Made by a program: the position numbers and the translations under genes. A stretch of 42,984 nt of DNA, from NCBI GenBank assembly GCA_004213885.1, contig SGYL01000013.1, forward strand, positions 1-42,984, read 5' to 3'. The stretch is from Alphaproteobacteria bacterium. GTDB taxonomy: Bacteria > Pseudomonadota > Alphaproteobacteria > Puniceispirillales > Marisalimonadaceae. Positions 16,724-24,506 of this stretch are shown here, in pieces; the first letter of the stretch is position 1; every line of letters starts with the position of its first letter. The notes under the pieces were generated by a model, which ran no database searches, was not told the DNA's origin, and worked only from the letters and a program-made list of their open reading frames with translations.

Positions 16724-17476
16724 ATGACAAAATTCATTCTTTTTATTTCTTTTCTTTTTTATAGCTTTAATTCTTATGGATACGAAAAAATTCATGTTGC
16801 TGTTGCATCAAATTTTATAGAGCCATTAAATTTAATAAAAAAAGAATTTTTAAAAAACAATAAAACATCTTTTAAAATATCTACGGGATCAACAGCTAAA
16901 CTTTTTGCTCAAATTTTAAATAAAGCACCAATTGATATATTTTTATCTGCAGATCAATTAACGATTGAAAAAATACCTGATAATAAAAAGATTAAAGTTT
17001 CTAAATTTACTTATGCTATTGGAAGTCTTGTGATCTTTTCCAAAACAAGAGTTGATAATGAAGATAAATTTGAAAATATACTTCTTCAAAGATTTTCAAA
17101 TAAAATAGTTATAGCTAATCCTAAATTTTCGCCATATGGTCGTGCTTCTAAGCAGGTTTTAGAAAGTTTAGGTATATTATCTCTATTTGAAAATAATATA
17201 ATTCTTGCTTCAAATATTAACCAAGTTTCATCATTTATTTATTCAGGTAATGTTGATTTAGGTGTTATTTCTAATTCTGATACGTTAAAACTTAAAAAAT
17301 ATGAATTGGGATATTTTAAAGAAATACCACAAAATCTTTATACTCAGATAAAGCAAGATGCCGTTCTTTTAAAAAATGCAAAAAAAAATCAAAAAGCAAA
17401 GTTATTTTTCAATTTTCTAAAATCTAATGTTGCTAAAAAAATTATCCAATCATTTGGATATAGAATTACAAATTAA
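16724..17476 (+). CDS. modA: Molybdate-binding periplasmic protein (ModA-like)
   Basis: 250 residues. The signal peptide covers about residues 1-19. The mature protein starts with IHVAVASNFIEP, and the oxyanion-binding regions TGSTAKLFAQI near 53-63, IDIFLSAD near 69-76, ANPKFSPYGRAS near 130-141 and LGVISNS near 178-184 are typical of ModA. It would deliver molybdate or tungstate to a ModBC permease, but no modB or modC is in the window. It abuts the preceding stop. Its 3' end overlaps the convergent SCO gene by 11 bases. Confidence 0.88.
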   Translation: MTKFILFISFLFYSFNSYGYEKIHVAVASNFIEPLNLIKKEFLKNNKTSFKISTGSTAKLFAQILNKAPIDIFLSADQLTIEKIPDNKKIKVSKFTYAIGSLVIFSKTRVDNEDKFENILLQRFSNKIVIANPKFSPYGRASKQVLESLGILSLFENNIILASNINQVSSFIYSGNVDLGVISNSDTLKLKKYELGYFKEIPQNLYTQIKQDAVLLKNAKKNQKAKLFFNFLKSNVAKKIIQSFGYRITN

Positions 17477-18059
17477 GTAGTTTTTGTAGTTTCAATTTTA
17501 TGGATTTATCACTTTCTCCCCAAGCTATTGTTCCAGCAAAATTTCCTTTTTTATTAATCATAAATACTGTGGCTGTATGATTAATTGTATAACTATCTCC
17601 TTCAGAAACTTTTTCCCAATAAATATTCCAATTTTTAGCAAATTTATTTATTTCATCTATTTCGCCAGTTAAGCCAATCACAGATGAATTAAAGTTTTGT
17701 AGATAATTATTTAAATTATTTATAGTGTCTCTTTCCGGGTCTAAAGTTACAAATAAAACTTTATAATTTTTTTTATTTTTCTCTAGCAATTCAATATTAT
17801 TTAACAAATTTGACAGAGTTGTAGGGCAAACCTCAGGACAATGAGTAAATCCGAAAAAAAGCAAAGTAGGTGTATCTTTAAAATCTTTAATATTAACTAT
17901 TTTTCCATGATGTGAAAAGAGATTCACTTCGGTTAAAGTAGATTTTAATGATAAAGATGAAGCTGACTTAAAATAACTTACCAAAAGTGAATAAGTAGGT
18001 ATTAAAATTAATAAACCAATTAAAGTAAACGGAATTATTAGTTGTCTTTTTATGTTCAT
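17466..18059 (-). CDS. SCO1/SenC copper chaperone
   Basis: 197 residues. One N-terminal membrane anchor (about 8-30) tethers a periplasmic thioredoxin-like domain. The copper ligands are C74 and C78 in FTHCPEVCPTTL and H161 in INHTATVFM. SCO proteins assemble the CuA site of cytochrome c oxidase or act as redox regulators. No cox genes are in the window; the pseudoazurin at 12.2 kb is the only other obvious copper protein. It converges on modA with an 11-base overlap. Confidence 0.92.
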   Translation of the reverse strand: MNIKRQLIIPFTLIGLLILIPTYSLLVSYFKSASSLSLKSTLTEVNLFSHHGKIVNIKDFKDTPTLLFFGFTHCPEVCPTTLSNLLNNIELLEKNKKNYKVLFVTLDPERDTINNLNNYLQNFNSSVIGLTGEIDEINKFAKNWNIYWEKVSEGDSYTINHTATVFMINKKGNFAGTIAWGESDKSIKLKLQKLLNL

Positions 18060-18159
18060 TGTTAAATCGCTATTTCAATTTTTTATTAAAATAATTAGAT
18101 GCTAAGTTATGTCAATTCATTAATTGAAACATAATTATTAGATTGAAGAAGACGAATTT

Positions 18160-18294
18160 TCAAAAGCCACAGAAAGATAAAACATTTTGAAGTAGCTGAT
18201 TATTTTTGGCAATAATAGGTAGCGATATAATTATTGATATTACTAGGAAAATAAAAAAAGAAAATTTTAATTTATTTATTATTGTAATAAACAT
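18160..18294 (-). CDS. Possible 44-residue single-helix membrane peptide
   Basis: A short frame in the 302-base gap between the SCO and bactofilin genes. It starts with ATG at 18294, encodes one hydrophobic segment of about 20 residues (near 10-29) and ends VLSFCGF. A TATAAT-like hexamer lies about eight bases upstream and no ribosome binding site is visible, so it could be leaderless or fortuitous. If real it is read towards the SCO gene, 100 bases upstream of it. Nothing else recognisable was seen in this gap, apart from presumably the two divergent promoters. Confidence 0.3.
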   Translation of the reverse strand: MFITIINKLKFSFFIFLVISIIISLPIIAKNNQLLQNVLSFCGF

Positions 18295-18361
18295 GATATA
18301 TTATAACACTTTATCTCAATTTATAAAGTTATAAAGTAAGTGAAATTATTAGTGTAAAAAT

Positions 18362-18712
18362 ATGAAATATGATTCGAAAATTAGATTTGAGGATAATTTT
18401 GAAGGAAACTACTTTGGATCAGGTGATTTAAATTTAAGAGGCACTTATAAAGGAACAATTAAAATTGATAAACTTATTGTCAGTGAAAATGCATCCTTTA
18501 TTGGGAATATTACGGCTCAAGAAATTATCGTAGAAGGACAAATTAAAGCTGATATATCTACTGAAAAATTACATGTGATGTCGACTGGGAAAGTTGAAGG
18601 TGATTTGCTTTATAGAACATTAAAGATAGATGAAGGTGGGTATTTAAATTCATCAAAAGTTATTAAGATGTCTGATCAAAAGACTGTAAAAAGTAAAGTT
18701 TTAAAAAGTTAA
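18362..18712 (+). CDS. Bactofilin
   Basis: 116 residues forming a right-handed beta-helix, shown by the regular hydrophobic/Gly repeat every 5-6 residues (for example GDLNLRGTYKGTIKID, IVEGQIKAD, KVEGDLLY). Bactofilins polymerise into cytoskeletal filaments at the membrane and scaffold cell-wall enzymes. The usual short, charged or hydrophobic ends are present. It abuts csaA without a gap. Confidence 0.88.
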   Translation: MKYDSKIRFEDNFEGNYFGSGDLNLRGTYKGTIKIDKLIVSENASFIGNITAQEIIVEGQIKADISTEKLHVMSTGKVEGDLLYRTLKIDEGGYLNSSKVIKMSDQKTVKSKVLKS

Positions 18713-19042
18713 ATGGAAATTAATTTTGAAAATTTCATTAAATTTAATATTCAGGTAGGAACAATCGTTGATATTCAAGAAAACAAAAAAGCTAGAAAGC
18801 CAGCTTATGTACTAGATATAGATTTTGGAGAAAAAGATGGAATAAAAAAATCATCTGCTCAAATTACAAACTATTCAAAAAATGAATTATTAAATAGAAA
18901 AATTATAGCTGTAACTAATTTTCCACAAAAAAATATTGCTGGCGTTTTATCTGAAGTCTTAATTTTAGGGGCAATTACAGATAAAGAAGTCAAATTGCTT
19001 GTAGTCAATCCAAATGTTGAAAATGGTACAAAAATAGGATGA
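18713..19042 (+). CDS. csaA: CsaA-like tRNA-binding protein
   Basis: 109 residues, the usual CsaA length. The OB-fold hallmarks are FNIQVGTIVD near 12-21, KARKPAY near 27-33 and LDIDFGE, followed by the helical hairpin around SSAQITNYS and the ending LVVNPNVENGTKIG. CsaA proteins bind tRNA as dimers and assist secretion or act as chaperones. The start abuts the bactofilin stop, and the stop overlaps the next gene by four bases (ATGA), so the three genes form one transcript. Confidence 0.9.
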   Translation: MEINFENFIKFNIQVGTIVDIQENKKARKPAYVLDIDFGEKDGIKKSSAQITNYSKNELLNRKIIAVTNFPQKNIAGVLSEVLILGAITDKEVKLLVVNPNVENGTKIG

Positions 19043-19971
19043 ATGCCAATCTCTCTCCTATTAATGAGTTAAATGGAATTATACCTAGTTTACATACACC
19101 ATTTAAAAATAATAAATCTATAGATTATAAAAGTCTTGAAAAGTTAGTCTTACATACGATAGACACGAATTGTGCTGGTATGCTTTTGTCAGCTGTTGCA
19201 GGTGAAACTCAAAATTTAACATTTAATGAAAAAGCAGAAATGATGGAATTTGTATTAGATGTTAGCAGAAATATAATCCCAATTATTTTTGGATGTAGTT
19301 CACAAAAAATAGAAGAAATTTATTCTTTAGTTGATCTTGCGAAACAAAAAAAAATTAAATGGGTTTTAATTCAAGCTCCACTCAATTTAGATGAAAGTGA
19401 TTTGATAGCCTTTTACAAAAAAATAAATGAAATTGGACCATCTCATTTGATGATACAAGATTTGTCTTGGGATGGATATGGTCTTTCAGATCCAATAATT
19501 CAAAATCTTATCAATGAGGTTTCAAATTTTAAATCTTTAAAAGTAGAAGTTGTAAACTCAGGAAAAAAATATTCAAACATTATAAATTTAACAAAAAATA
19601 AATTACATCTTACTGGAGGATGGGCTGCAACTGGTTTTATAGAGGCAATGAGAAGAGGAGTTCATGGTTTTATACCGTCCACTATGGAAACAATTTATAA
19701 TTCTGTTTATAATTTGATGATAAATAACGAAGAAAAAGAGGCAAGAAAACTTTTTTATAGAATTTTACCAGCTATTTCTTTTGCTCATCAGCATATAGAT
19801 ATATCAATTAAGTTTTATAAAATGTTAAGGGTTGCTGAAGAAATATTTTCTACCGATATGTGTAGAGGTGATATTCAAGAATTTGATGAAGCTCAAAGAT
19901 ATGAAGCAGAATTTCATATTGATAATATTTTAAATTTACAAAAAGAGTTATTAAACAAAAATAATAAATAG
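19039..19971 (+). CDS. DapA/NAL-family aldolase, catalytic Tyr replaced
   Basis: 310 residues of the dihydrodipicolinate synthase/N-acetylneuraminate lyase TIM barrel. The Schiff-base Lys is K168 in LKVEVVNSG, and the GETQNLT loop (55-61) corresponds to the GTTGE motif. The usual catalytic Tyr, 28 residues before the Lys, is Q140 (MIQDLSW) here, so this is unlikely to be the housekeeping DapA. Family members of this type cleave or dehydrate 2-keto acids. The start overlaps csaA by four bases. The substrate is unknown; no sugar-acid genes flank it. Confidence 0.8.
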   Translation: MNANLSPINELNGIIPSLHTPFKNNKSIDYKSLEKLVLHTIDTNCAGMLLSAVAGETQNLTFNEKAEMMEFVLDVSRNIIPIIFGCSSQKIEEIYSLVDLAKQKKIKWVLIQAPLNLDESDLIAFYKKINEIGPSHLMIQDLSWDGYGLSDPIIQNLINEVSNFKSLKVEVVNSGKKYSNIINLTKNKLHLTGGWAATGFIEAMRRGVHGFIPSTMETIYNSVYNLMINNEEKEARKLFYRILPAISFAHQHIDISIKFYKMLRVAEEIFSTDMCRGDIQEFDEAQRYEAEFHIDNILNLQKELLNKNNK

Positions 19972-20012
19972 TCGTAATTTAGAGTATAACGATATCCTCC
20001 AAAAAAAAATTA

Positions 20013-20037
20013 TAGTGGGCACTATATGTGTCCACTA
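20013..20037. terminator. 10-bp stem-loop in gap after the aldolase gene
   Basis: TAGTGGGCAC (20013-20022) pairs with GTGTCCACTA (20028-20037) around TATAT, with one G-U pair. It is followed by GTTTTAT. It is the only GC-richer patch in a 118-base gap between the DapA-like gene and the dehydrogenase. A terminator fits the position, but the half-sites also resemble a regulator operator upstream of the dehydrogenase. A second, all-AT hairpin follows at about 20039-20052. Confidence 0.5.
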
Positions 20038-20089
20038 GTTTTATAAAAAACTTTTTAAGTTTTCAAAACTCATATAATATTTAGATAAT

Positions 20090-21220
20090 ATGGATGATAT
20101 AAAGATTTCAAAAAAATTTTCATTACCAAAACAAATGAAAGCTTGGGTTTTAAAAACTCCAAATGAGTTGGAATTAAAAACAAAAGCAATACCCACTCCT
20201 GGCTACTCAGAAGTTTTGGTAAAAATAGATGCAGTTGCTATATGTGCTACAGACTTGGATGTTATAAGTTATGGTCCTCCAGCTTTGATCGAAGGAGAGA
20301 AGCCCTTCAATAAAGAGTTTACTCCAGGTCATGAATATATGGGTACAGTTGTTGCACTTGGTCCCTCAGTTGATGAGTTTCAAATAGGAGATAGGGTTAC
20401 AGTAGAAATACATTCAGGATGTGGACAATGTAAAAGATGTAGAATGGGGATGTATACATCATGTCATAATTATGGACTTAATTATGGAAAAAAGAATAAA
20501 GGTCATAGAGCAAATGGGTTCACTTCTGATGGTGGATTTAAACAGTATGCAATTAATCATATCAATACGCTAATCAAAGTACCTGATGATATGACGGATG
20601 AAGAAGCAACACTCGTTGTAACTGCAGGTACGACGATGTATGGTTTAACTGAATTAGGTGGTTTAGTAGCAGGTGAAAGTCTAGTTGTAATTGGCCCTGG
20701 TCCTATTGGTTTGTTAGGAGTGGCGGTAGCAAAAGCTCTTGGTGCAGATCCAGTTATATTAATTGGCACAAGAAATGATAGACTTGAAATAGGGAAAAAA
20801 CTTGGAGCTGATTTTGTTTTAAATGTAAAAGAAGAAAATGACATTGTTAATTCGGTTAAATCTTTAGTTGGAGATTTAGGTGTAGATTATGTTGTCGAAT
20901 GTGCTGGAACAGAAAAAGCTTTAGATGATGCAATAATGATGACTAATAGAGGTGGAAAAATTTGTTTGGCAGCTTTCCCTCATGATCCAATAAAAGTAAA
21001 TATTCCACACATGGTAATAAATAATATTTATATGTATGGCATAAGAGGTGAAGGTAAAAGTGCAACGCATAGAGCAATGGCTTTTATGAAACAAAAAAGA
21101 TTTAATGCTAAACTTGTTCACACGCACACATTTAAAATGAATGAATTACCAACTGCTTTAAAATATGCAAAGGAAAGAATTGATGGTGCAATTAAAGTAG
21201 TTATAAAACCATGGGAATAA
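20090..21220 (+). CDS. Zinc-dependent medium-chain alcohol/polyol dehydrogenase
   Basis: 376 residues of the medium-chain dehydrogenase family. C52, H81 and E82 (in GHEYMG) are catalytic-zinc residues. The structural zinc lobe has four Cys: C111, C114, C117 and C125. The Rossmann motif GPGPIGLLGVA is near 204-214. It oxidises a secondary alcohol, polyol or threonine-like substrate with NAD(P). The proline-rich conserved ATDLDVISYG segment does not identify the substrate. cutA follows by one base, but a functional link is doubtful. Confidence 0.85.
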   Translation: MDDIKISKKFSLPKQMKAWVLKTPNELELKTKAIPTPGYSEVLVKIDAVAICATDLDVISYGPPALIEGEKPFNKEFTPGHEYMGTVVALGPSVDEFQIGDRVTVEIHSGCGQCKRCRMGMYTSCHNYGLNYGKKNKGHRANGFTSDGGFKQYAINHINTLIKVPDDMTDEEATLVVTAGTTMYGLTELGGLVAGESLVVIGPGPIGLLGVAVAKALGADPVILIGTRNDRLEIGKKLGADFVLNVKEENDIVNSVKSLVGDLGVDYVVECAGTEKALDDAIMMTNRGGKICLAAFPHDPIKVNIPHMVINNIYMYGIRGEGKSATHRAMAFMKQKRFNAKLVHTHTFKMNELPTALKYAKERIDGAIKVVIKPWE

Positions 21221-21221
21221 G

Positions 21222-21548
21222 ATGTCTATAACTACGAATTTTTTCCTTGCCTACATTACAACTAAGAATGAAGAGGAAGCTCTTAATCTAGCAAATTTTG
21301 CAGTAGAAAAAAATCTTGCAGCTTGTGGCAATATTTTCCCTAAAATGAAATCTGTTTATAAATGGAACAAAAAACTTCAAAATGACGATGAAAGTCTTTT
21401 AATTTTAAAAACTAATTCAAGTAAATATCCTTTACTTAAGAAATTAATAATAGAAAAACATTCTTATGAAGTTCCATGTATTTTAAAAATACCCATTGAT
21501 GATGGAAATAAGGAATACTTGAAATGGATTGACGATAGCTTGATTTAA
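21222..21548 (+). CDS. cutA: CutA-family divalent-cation tolerance protein
   Basis: 108 residues. The pattern TTKNEEEALNLANFAVEKNLAAC near 14-36, IFPKMKSVYKWNKK near 39-52 and the EVPCILKIP strand near 83-91 define CutA trimers. CutA was linked to copper tolerance in Escherichia coli, but its molecular role is still unclear. The start is one base after the dehydrogenase stop and the 3' end overlaps convergent hpt by four bases. Confidence 0.92.
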   Translation: MSITTNFFLAYITTKNEEEALNLANFAVEKNLAACGNIFPKMKSVYKWNKKLQNDDESLLILKTNSSKYPLLKKLIIEKHSYEVPCILKIPIDDGNKEYLKWIDDSLI

Positions 21549-22081
21549 TTTGGTTGAACAACTTTACCTATGTAAGGTAAATTTCTATTATTTTGTGCAT
21601 AATCAATTCCATAGCCAACTACAAACTCATCAGGTATGTCAAAACCTACCCAGTTGACATTTATATCTGTTTCTCGTCTTGATGATTTATTTAAAAGGCA
21701 ACAAACTTCTAAGGATTTTGGTTCTCTTTCATTAAGCATTTTAATTACTTGGTTAAGAGTATGGCCAGTGTCTATAATATCTTCTACAAGAAGGACATCA
21801 GTATTTTTTATGTCTGTATTTAAATCACTCAATATGCGAACATTATGAGAGCTTACCATAGAGTTTCCATAGCTAGAAACTGTCATAAAGTCTATTTCTA
21901 CTGGTACTTTAATTTCTCTTGCTAAATCAGCTATAAAGACAAAAGACCCTCTTAACAGACCAACCACTAAAAGTTTGTTTGTATTTGTATAAAATTGATT
22001 TATTTCGCTACTTAAGTCCTTTATTCTATTTTTAATTTTTAATTCATCGATTAAAACTTGGACATCATAATTTTTAGTCAT
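21545..22081 (-). CDS. hpt: Hypoxanthine phosphoribosyltransferase
   Basis: 178 residues from ATG 22081, the normal length. The PRPP-binding motif VLLVEDIIDTG is near 96-106, GLLRGSFVF near 40-48 is the second conserved loop, and WVGFDIPDEFVVGYGIDY near the C-terminus is diagnostic for Hpt. It salvages hypoxanthine and guanine to IMP and GMP in the cytoplasm. A longer frame with 19 further residues exists, but its lysine/tyrosine-rich extension is unlike the family, so I chose the inner ATG. No clear ribosome binding site precedes it. Confidence 0.93.
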   Translation of the reverse strand: MTKNYDVQVLIDELKIKNRIKDLSSEINQFYTNTNKLLVVGLLRGSFVFIADLAREIKVPVEIDFMTVSSYGNSMVSSHNVRILSDLNTDIKNTDVLLVEDIIDTGHTLNQVIKMLNEREPKSLEVCCLLNKSSRRETDINVNWVGFDIPDEFVVGYGIDYAQNNRNLPYIGKVVQPN

Positions 22082-22140
22082 AATATTAGATATTAAATAA
22101 TAATATATTAAATATTTAAAGTATTTTTTTGGAGACAAAT

Positions 22141-22548
22141 TTGATTATATTAATTCTTGGAATGATTTTAGGTTTTATGGTTTTTTTTCCTATAGTTGTT
22201 GCTCCAAGCATTTTTAAAAATTTAAATGAAAAACAATCTAGCTTATTTTTAAGGTCTTTTTTCCCTAAATATTATTTGTTTGGCATAATTATTAGTTTAA
22301 TCGGTTTAATAGTTTCATTTCTAGAAAATGATTTAATTATTATTTCAAGTTTTGTTTTGATTTTTGTTGGGTTTCTTTTTTCAAGACAATATCTCACTCC
22401 ATTAATTAATAAAGCGAAAGACGAAATAAATAAAAGTGATAATTTGTCTAAAGTTAAATTTGAAAAACTTCATAGGTTTTCAGTATTAATCAATATTTTA
22501 CAAATAGTGATTTGTATTATAATTTTATGTTACATAATAATGTTTTAA
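22141..22548 (+). CDS. DUF4149/TMEM205-like membrane protein (TTG start)
   Basis: 135 residues with four hydrophobic segments (about 2-22, 42-60, 65-85 and 112-133). The arrangement, with the YLTPLINKAKDE loop and KFEKLHRFSVLIN before the last helix, fits DUF4149 proteins, which have unknown function. The start is TTG at 22141, because GGAG at 22131-22134 lies six bases before it. A reading from TTG 22129 would translate the Shine-Dalgarno itself. pcaH begins seven bases after its stop, so it may be co-transcribed with the protocatechuate dioxygenase. Confidence 0.7.
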   Translation: MIILILGMILGFMVFFPIVVAPSIFKNLNEKQSSLFLRSFFPKYYLFGIIISLIGLIVSFLENDLIIISSFVLIFVGFLFSRQYLTPLINKAKDEINKSDNLSKVKFEKLHRFSVLINILQIVICIIILCYIIMF

Positions 22549-22555
22549 TATAAAT

Positions 22556-23257
22556 ATGATTAAAAAACATCAACCTCTTAGAAGATTTCCTGACTATAAA
22601 TCAAGTATAGTTAGATCACCTGAAAATGAACCTTTATTAATAAATTTTTCAAATTCTGAAATAACTGGGCCATTGTTTAACAAAAATATTTTAAATGAAA
22701 ATGATAATAATTTAATTTTAAACTTTTCTAAAAATGGTGAAAAAGCACTAGGACAAGAAATATTTGTTCATGGTTTTGTTACAGATGAAAATGGAAATCC
22801 ATTGAAAGATGTTTTAATTGAAGTTTGGCAAGCTAATGCAGGAGGGAAATATAGGCATCAAAATGATCCTAGCAATATTAAGTTAGATGAAAATTTTGGA
22901 GGCTGTGGAAGGTTTATAACTTCTTCCGATGGTTATTATATATTTAAAACTATTCAACCTGGGGCCTATCCATATCCAAATAGAGGTATTGAATGGAGAC
23001 CAAAACATATCCATTTCTCTTTGTTTGGGTCAATGTTCCTTCAAAGATTAATTACTCAGATGTATTTTGAGGGTGATCCATTAATAAAATCTTGTCCAAT
23101 GGTAAATTCTATACCTGATATAAATGCAAGAAAATTACTTGTTGGGAAATTAGATCTTTCAAAAACAGATGAGGAAAAAATTCTTGGTTATAGATTTGAT
23201 ATAATTTTAAGAGGAAAACATCAAACATATTTTGAGAATAAAATAGAAGGCTCATAA
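22556..23257 (+). CDS. pcaH: Protocatechuate 3,4-dioxygenase beta subunit
   Basis: 233 residues. The four Fe(III) ligands lie at Y99 (GKYRHQ), Y138 (GAYPYPN), H151 and H153 (WRPKHIHFS), with exactly the spacing of Pseudomonas PcaH. Intradiol cleavage of protocatechuate gives 3-carboxy-cis,cis-muconate in the ortho branch of the beta-ketoadipate pathway. pcaG follows by four bases. Feed genes quiC (3.5 kb) and pobA (33.7 kb) and the pcaB-like gene (38 kb) lie at a distance. pcaC, pcaD, pcaIJ and pcaF are not in the window. Confidence 0.95.
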   Translation: MIKKHQPLRRFPDYKSSIVRSPENEPLLINFSNSEITGPLFNKNILNENDNNLILNFSKNGEKALGQEIFVHGFVTDENGNPLKDVLIEVWQANAGGKYRHQNDPSNIKLDENFGGCGRFITSSDGYYIFKTIQPGAYPYPNRGIEWRPKHIHFSLFGSMFLQRLITQMYFEGDPLIKSCPMVNSIPDINARKLLVGKLDLSKTDEEKILGYRFDIILRGKHQTYFENKIEGS

Positions 23258-23261
23258 TTTC

Positions 23262-23834
23262 ATGGTTAAGGTTAAAAATTTTATCGACACTCCATCTCAA
23301 ACAGCTGGGCCTTTTTTACATATAGGTTGTACACCAAGTATTACAGGAATAAACATTTTTAAAGATGAATTAGGATCAACACCTTTTACAGATATATCTT
23401 TAAATGAAGAAATAAATATTAAAGGTAAAATATATGATGGAAATAATGAACCAATAATTGATGCGATGATAGAAACATGGCAGTGTGATGAAAATGGAAA
23501 ATATTTTAATTACCAAGGATTTTCTAGGAGAGTTACTGATTTTAAAACCGGAGAATATCAACTCAAAACAATTAGACCAGGTAATCAAATAAATGTAGAT
23601 GGCACCATTTTTCCATCATATATTTTATTCTGGATTGTAGCTAGAGGTATGAATAGTCCATTAATTACTAGAATGTATTTTGATGAAAATGAGATTAAAA
23701 GTGATTTAATGTTTAAAAATTTTAATATTCAAGATAGATTAAAAACTTTAATTCCTTACACAGAGGATAAAAAAAATTTTGTTTTTGATATTCATCTTCA
23801 AGGGAAAAAAGAGACGATTTTTTTTGAATTTTAA
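23262..23834 (+). CDS. pcaG: Protocatechuate 3,4-dioxygenase alpha subunit
   Basis: 190 residues. The PcaG opening TPSQTAGPFLHIG (9-21), the WQCDENGKYF strand near 68-77 and RMYFDE near 138-143 are typical of the alpha subunit, which lacks the full iron site and shapes the substrate pocket of the (alpha-beta)n enzyme. It directly follows pcaH by four bases and is about the family's length (near 200). A 56-residue membrane protein gene begins 15 bases after its stop. Confidence 0.93.
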   Translation: MVKVKNFIDTPSQTAGPFLHIGCTPSITGINIFKDELGSTPFTDISLNEEINIKGKIYDGNNEPIIDAMIETWQCDENGKYFNYQGFSRRVTDFKTGEYQLKTIRPGNQINVDGTIFPSYILFWIVARGMNSPLITRMYFDENEIKSDLMFKNFNIQDRLKTLIPYTEDKKNFVFDIHLQGKKETIFFEF

Positions 23835-23848
23835 GTTATAATTTAATT

Positions 23849-24019
23849 ATGCCTAGATCAAATTTGATTATTCGACATTATCAATCCTATATAAAGGAAA
23901 CTTTAGAAGAAAACGAGAGAACGAAAAATAATAAGCCAATGGGCCTTTTCGCTTATTTTCTTTTTTTCTGTTATATTGTTTTTTGGGGGTATGTTTTTTG
24001 GATGCCTCCATTAGGATAG
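23849..24019 (+). CDS. 56-residue membrane protein of unknown function
   Basis: ATG at 23849, TAG at 24017. The first 35 residues are polar and charged (RHYQSYIKETLEENE), followed by one hydrophobic, aromatic helix of about 20 residues ending FWMPPLG. The polar-then-TM layout, in-frame continuity and tight fit between pcaG and the cNMP-binding gene (12 bases) suggest a real gene. No ribosome binding site is evident. It may be a small membrane anchor; no homologue comes to mind. Confidence 0.55.
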   Translation: MPRSNLIIRHYQSYIKETLEENERTKNNKPMGLFAYFLFFCYIVFWGYVFWMPPLG

Positions 24020-24031
24020 TCAAAAAAATTT

Positions 24032-24505
24032 ATGCAACGAAATAACGATTCAATTATCTGGAACCCTGGTGAACTAATTTATGAAATTGGTAGTATCCCA
24101 GAAGAAGCTTATTTAATTTTAGAAGGATATGTAAATATAGAAACGCAAGACCAGTTTAAACTAAATACATTAGGAAAGGGAGAAGTTTTCGGGGAAAGTT
24201 CTTTGCTTTTAGGTACTAAAAGAACAGTTACAGCAAGAGCAGATACTCAAAAAGTTGTAGCTAATATTATTCCAAAAGATTATTTTGTGAAGTTAAAGAA
24301 TAATGATGTAGTTTTAAATGCACTGATTAGGAAGACTCAAATTCGGTTAATGGATGCTAATAAAAAAATTAATCAACTTGCAAATGAAGTATCTGAATTA
24401 TTATCATCTTTAAAAGGGGATTCAAAGCTTGATGGTGAATTGTCAAATAGAATATCAAACCTCAGGAAAAAAATTTCTGAAATCAATAATATAGCGAATG
24501 ATTAG
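24032..24505 (+). CDS. Stand-alone cyclic-nucleotide-binding domain protein
   Basis: 157 residues. The first 90 or so form a cNMP-binding beta-roll. The phosphate-binding cassette is intact: FGESSLLLGTKRTVTARA (53-70) with E55 and R64, as in CRP and PKA regulatory domains. The rest (about 95-157) is a charged helix/coiled coil. There is no helix-turn-helix, so it is not a typical CRP transcription factor. It probably binds cAMP and relays it through protein contacts. The GAF-adenylate cyclase at 14.0 kb could make the signal. It converges on the monooxygenase gene with a one-base gap. Confidence 0.85.
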   Translation: MQRNNDSIIWNPGELIYEIGSIPEEAYLILEGYVNIETQDQFKLNTLGKGEVFGESSLLLGTKRTVTARADTQKVVANIIPKDYFVKLKNNDVVLNALIRKTQIRLMDANKKINQLANEVSELLSSLKGDSKLDGELSNRISNLRKKISEINNIAND

Positions 24506-24506
24506 A

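Noticed and set aside
20557-20844. Minus-strand frame of 95 codons opposite the zinc dehydrogenase.
   Set aside because: Antisense to the Rossmann domain; the plus strand has clear structural and catalytic zinc motifs.
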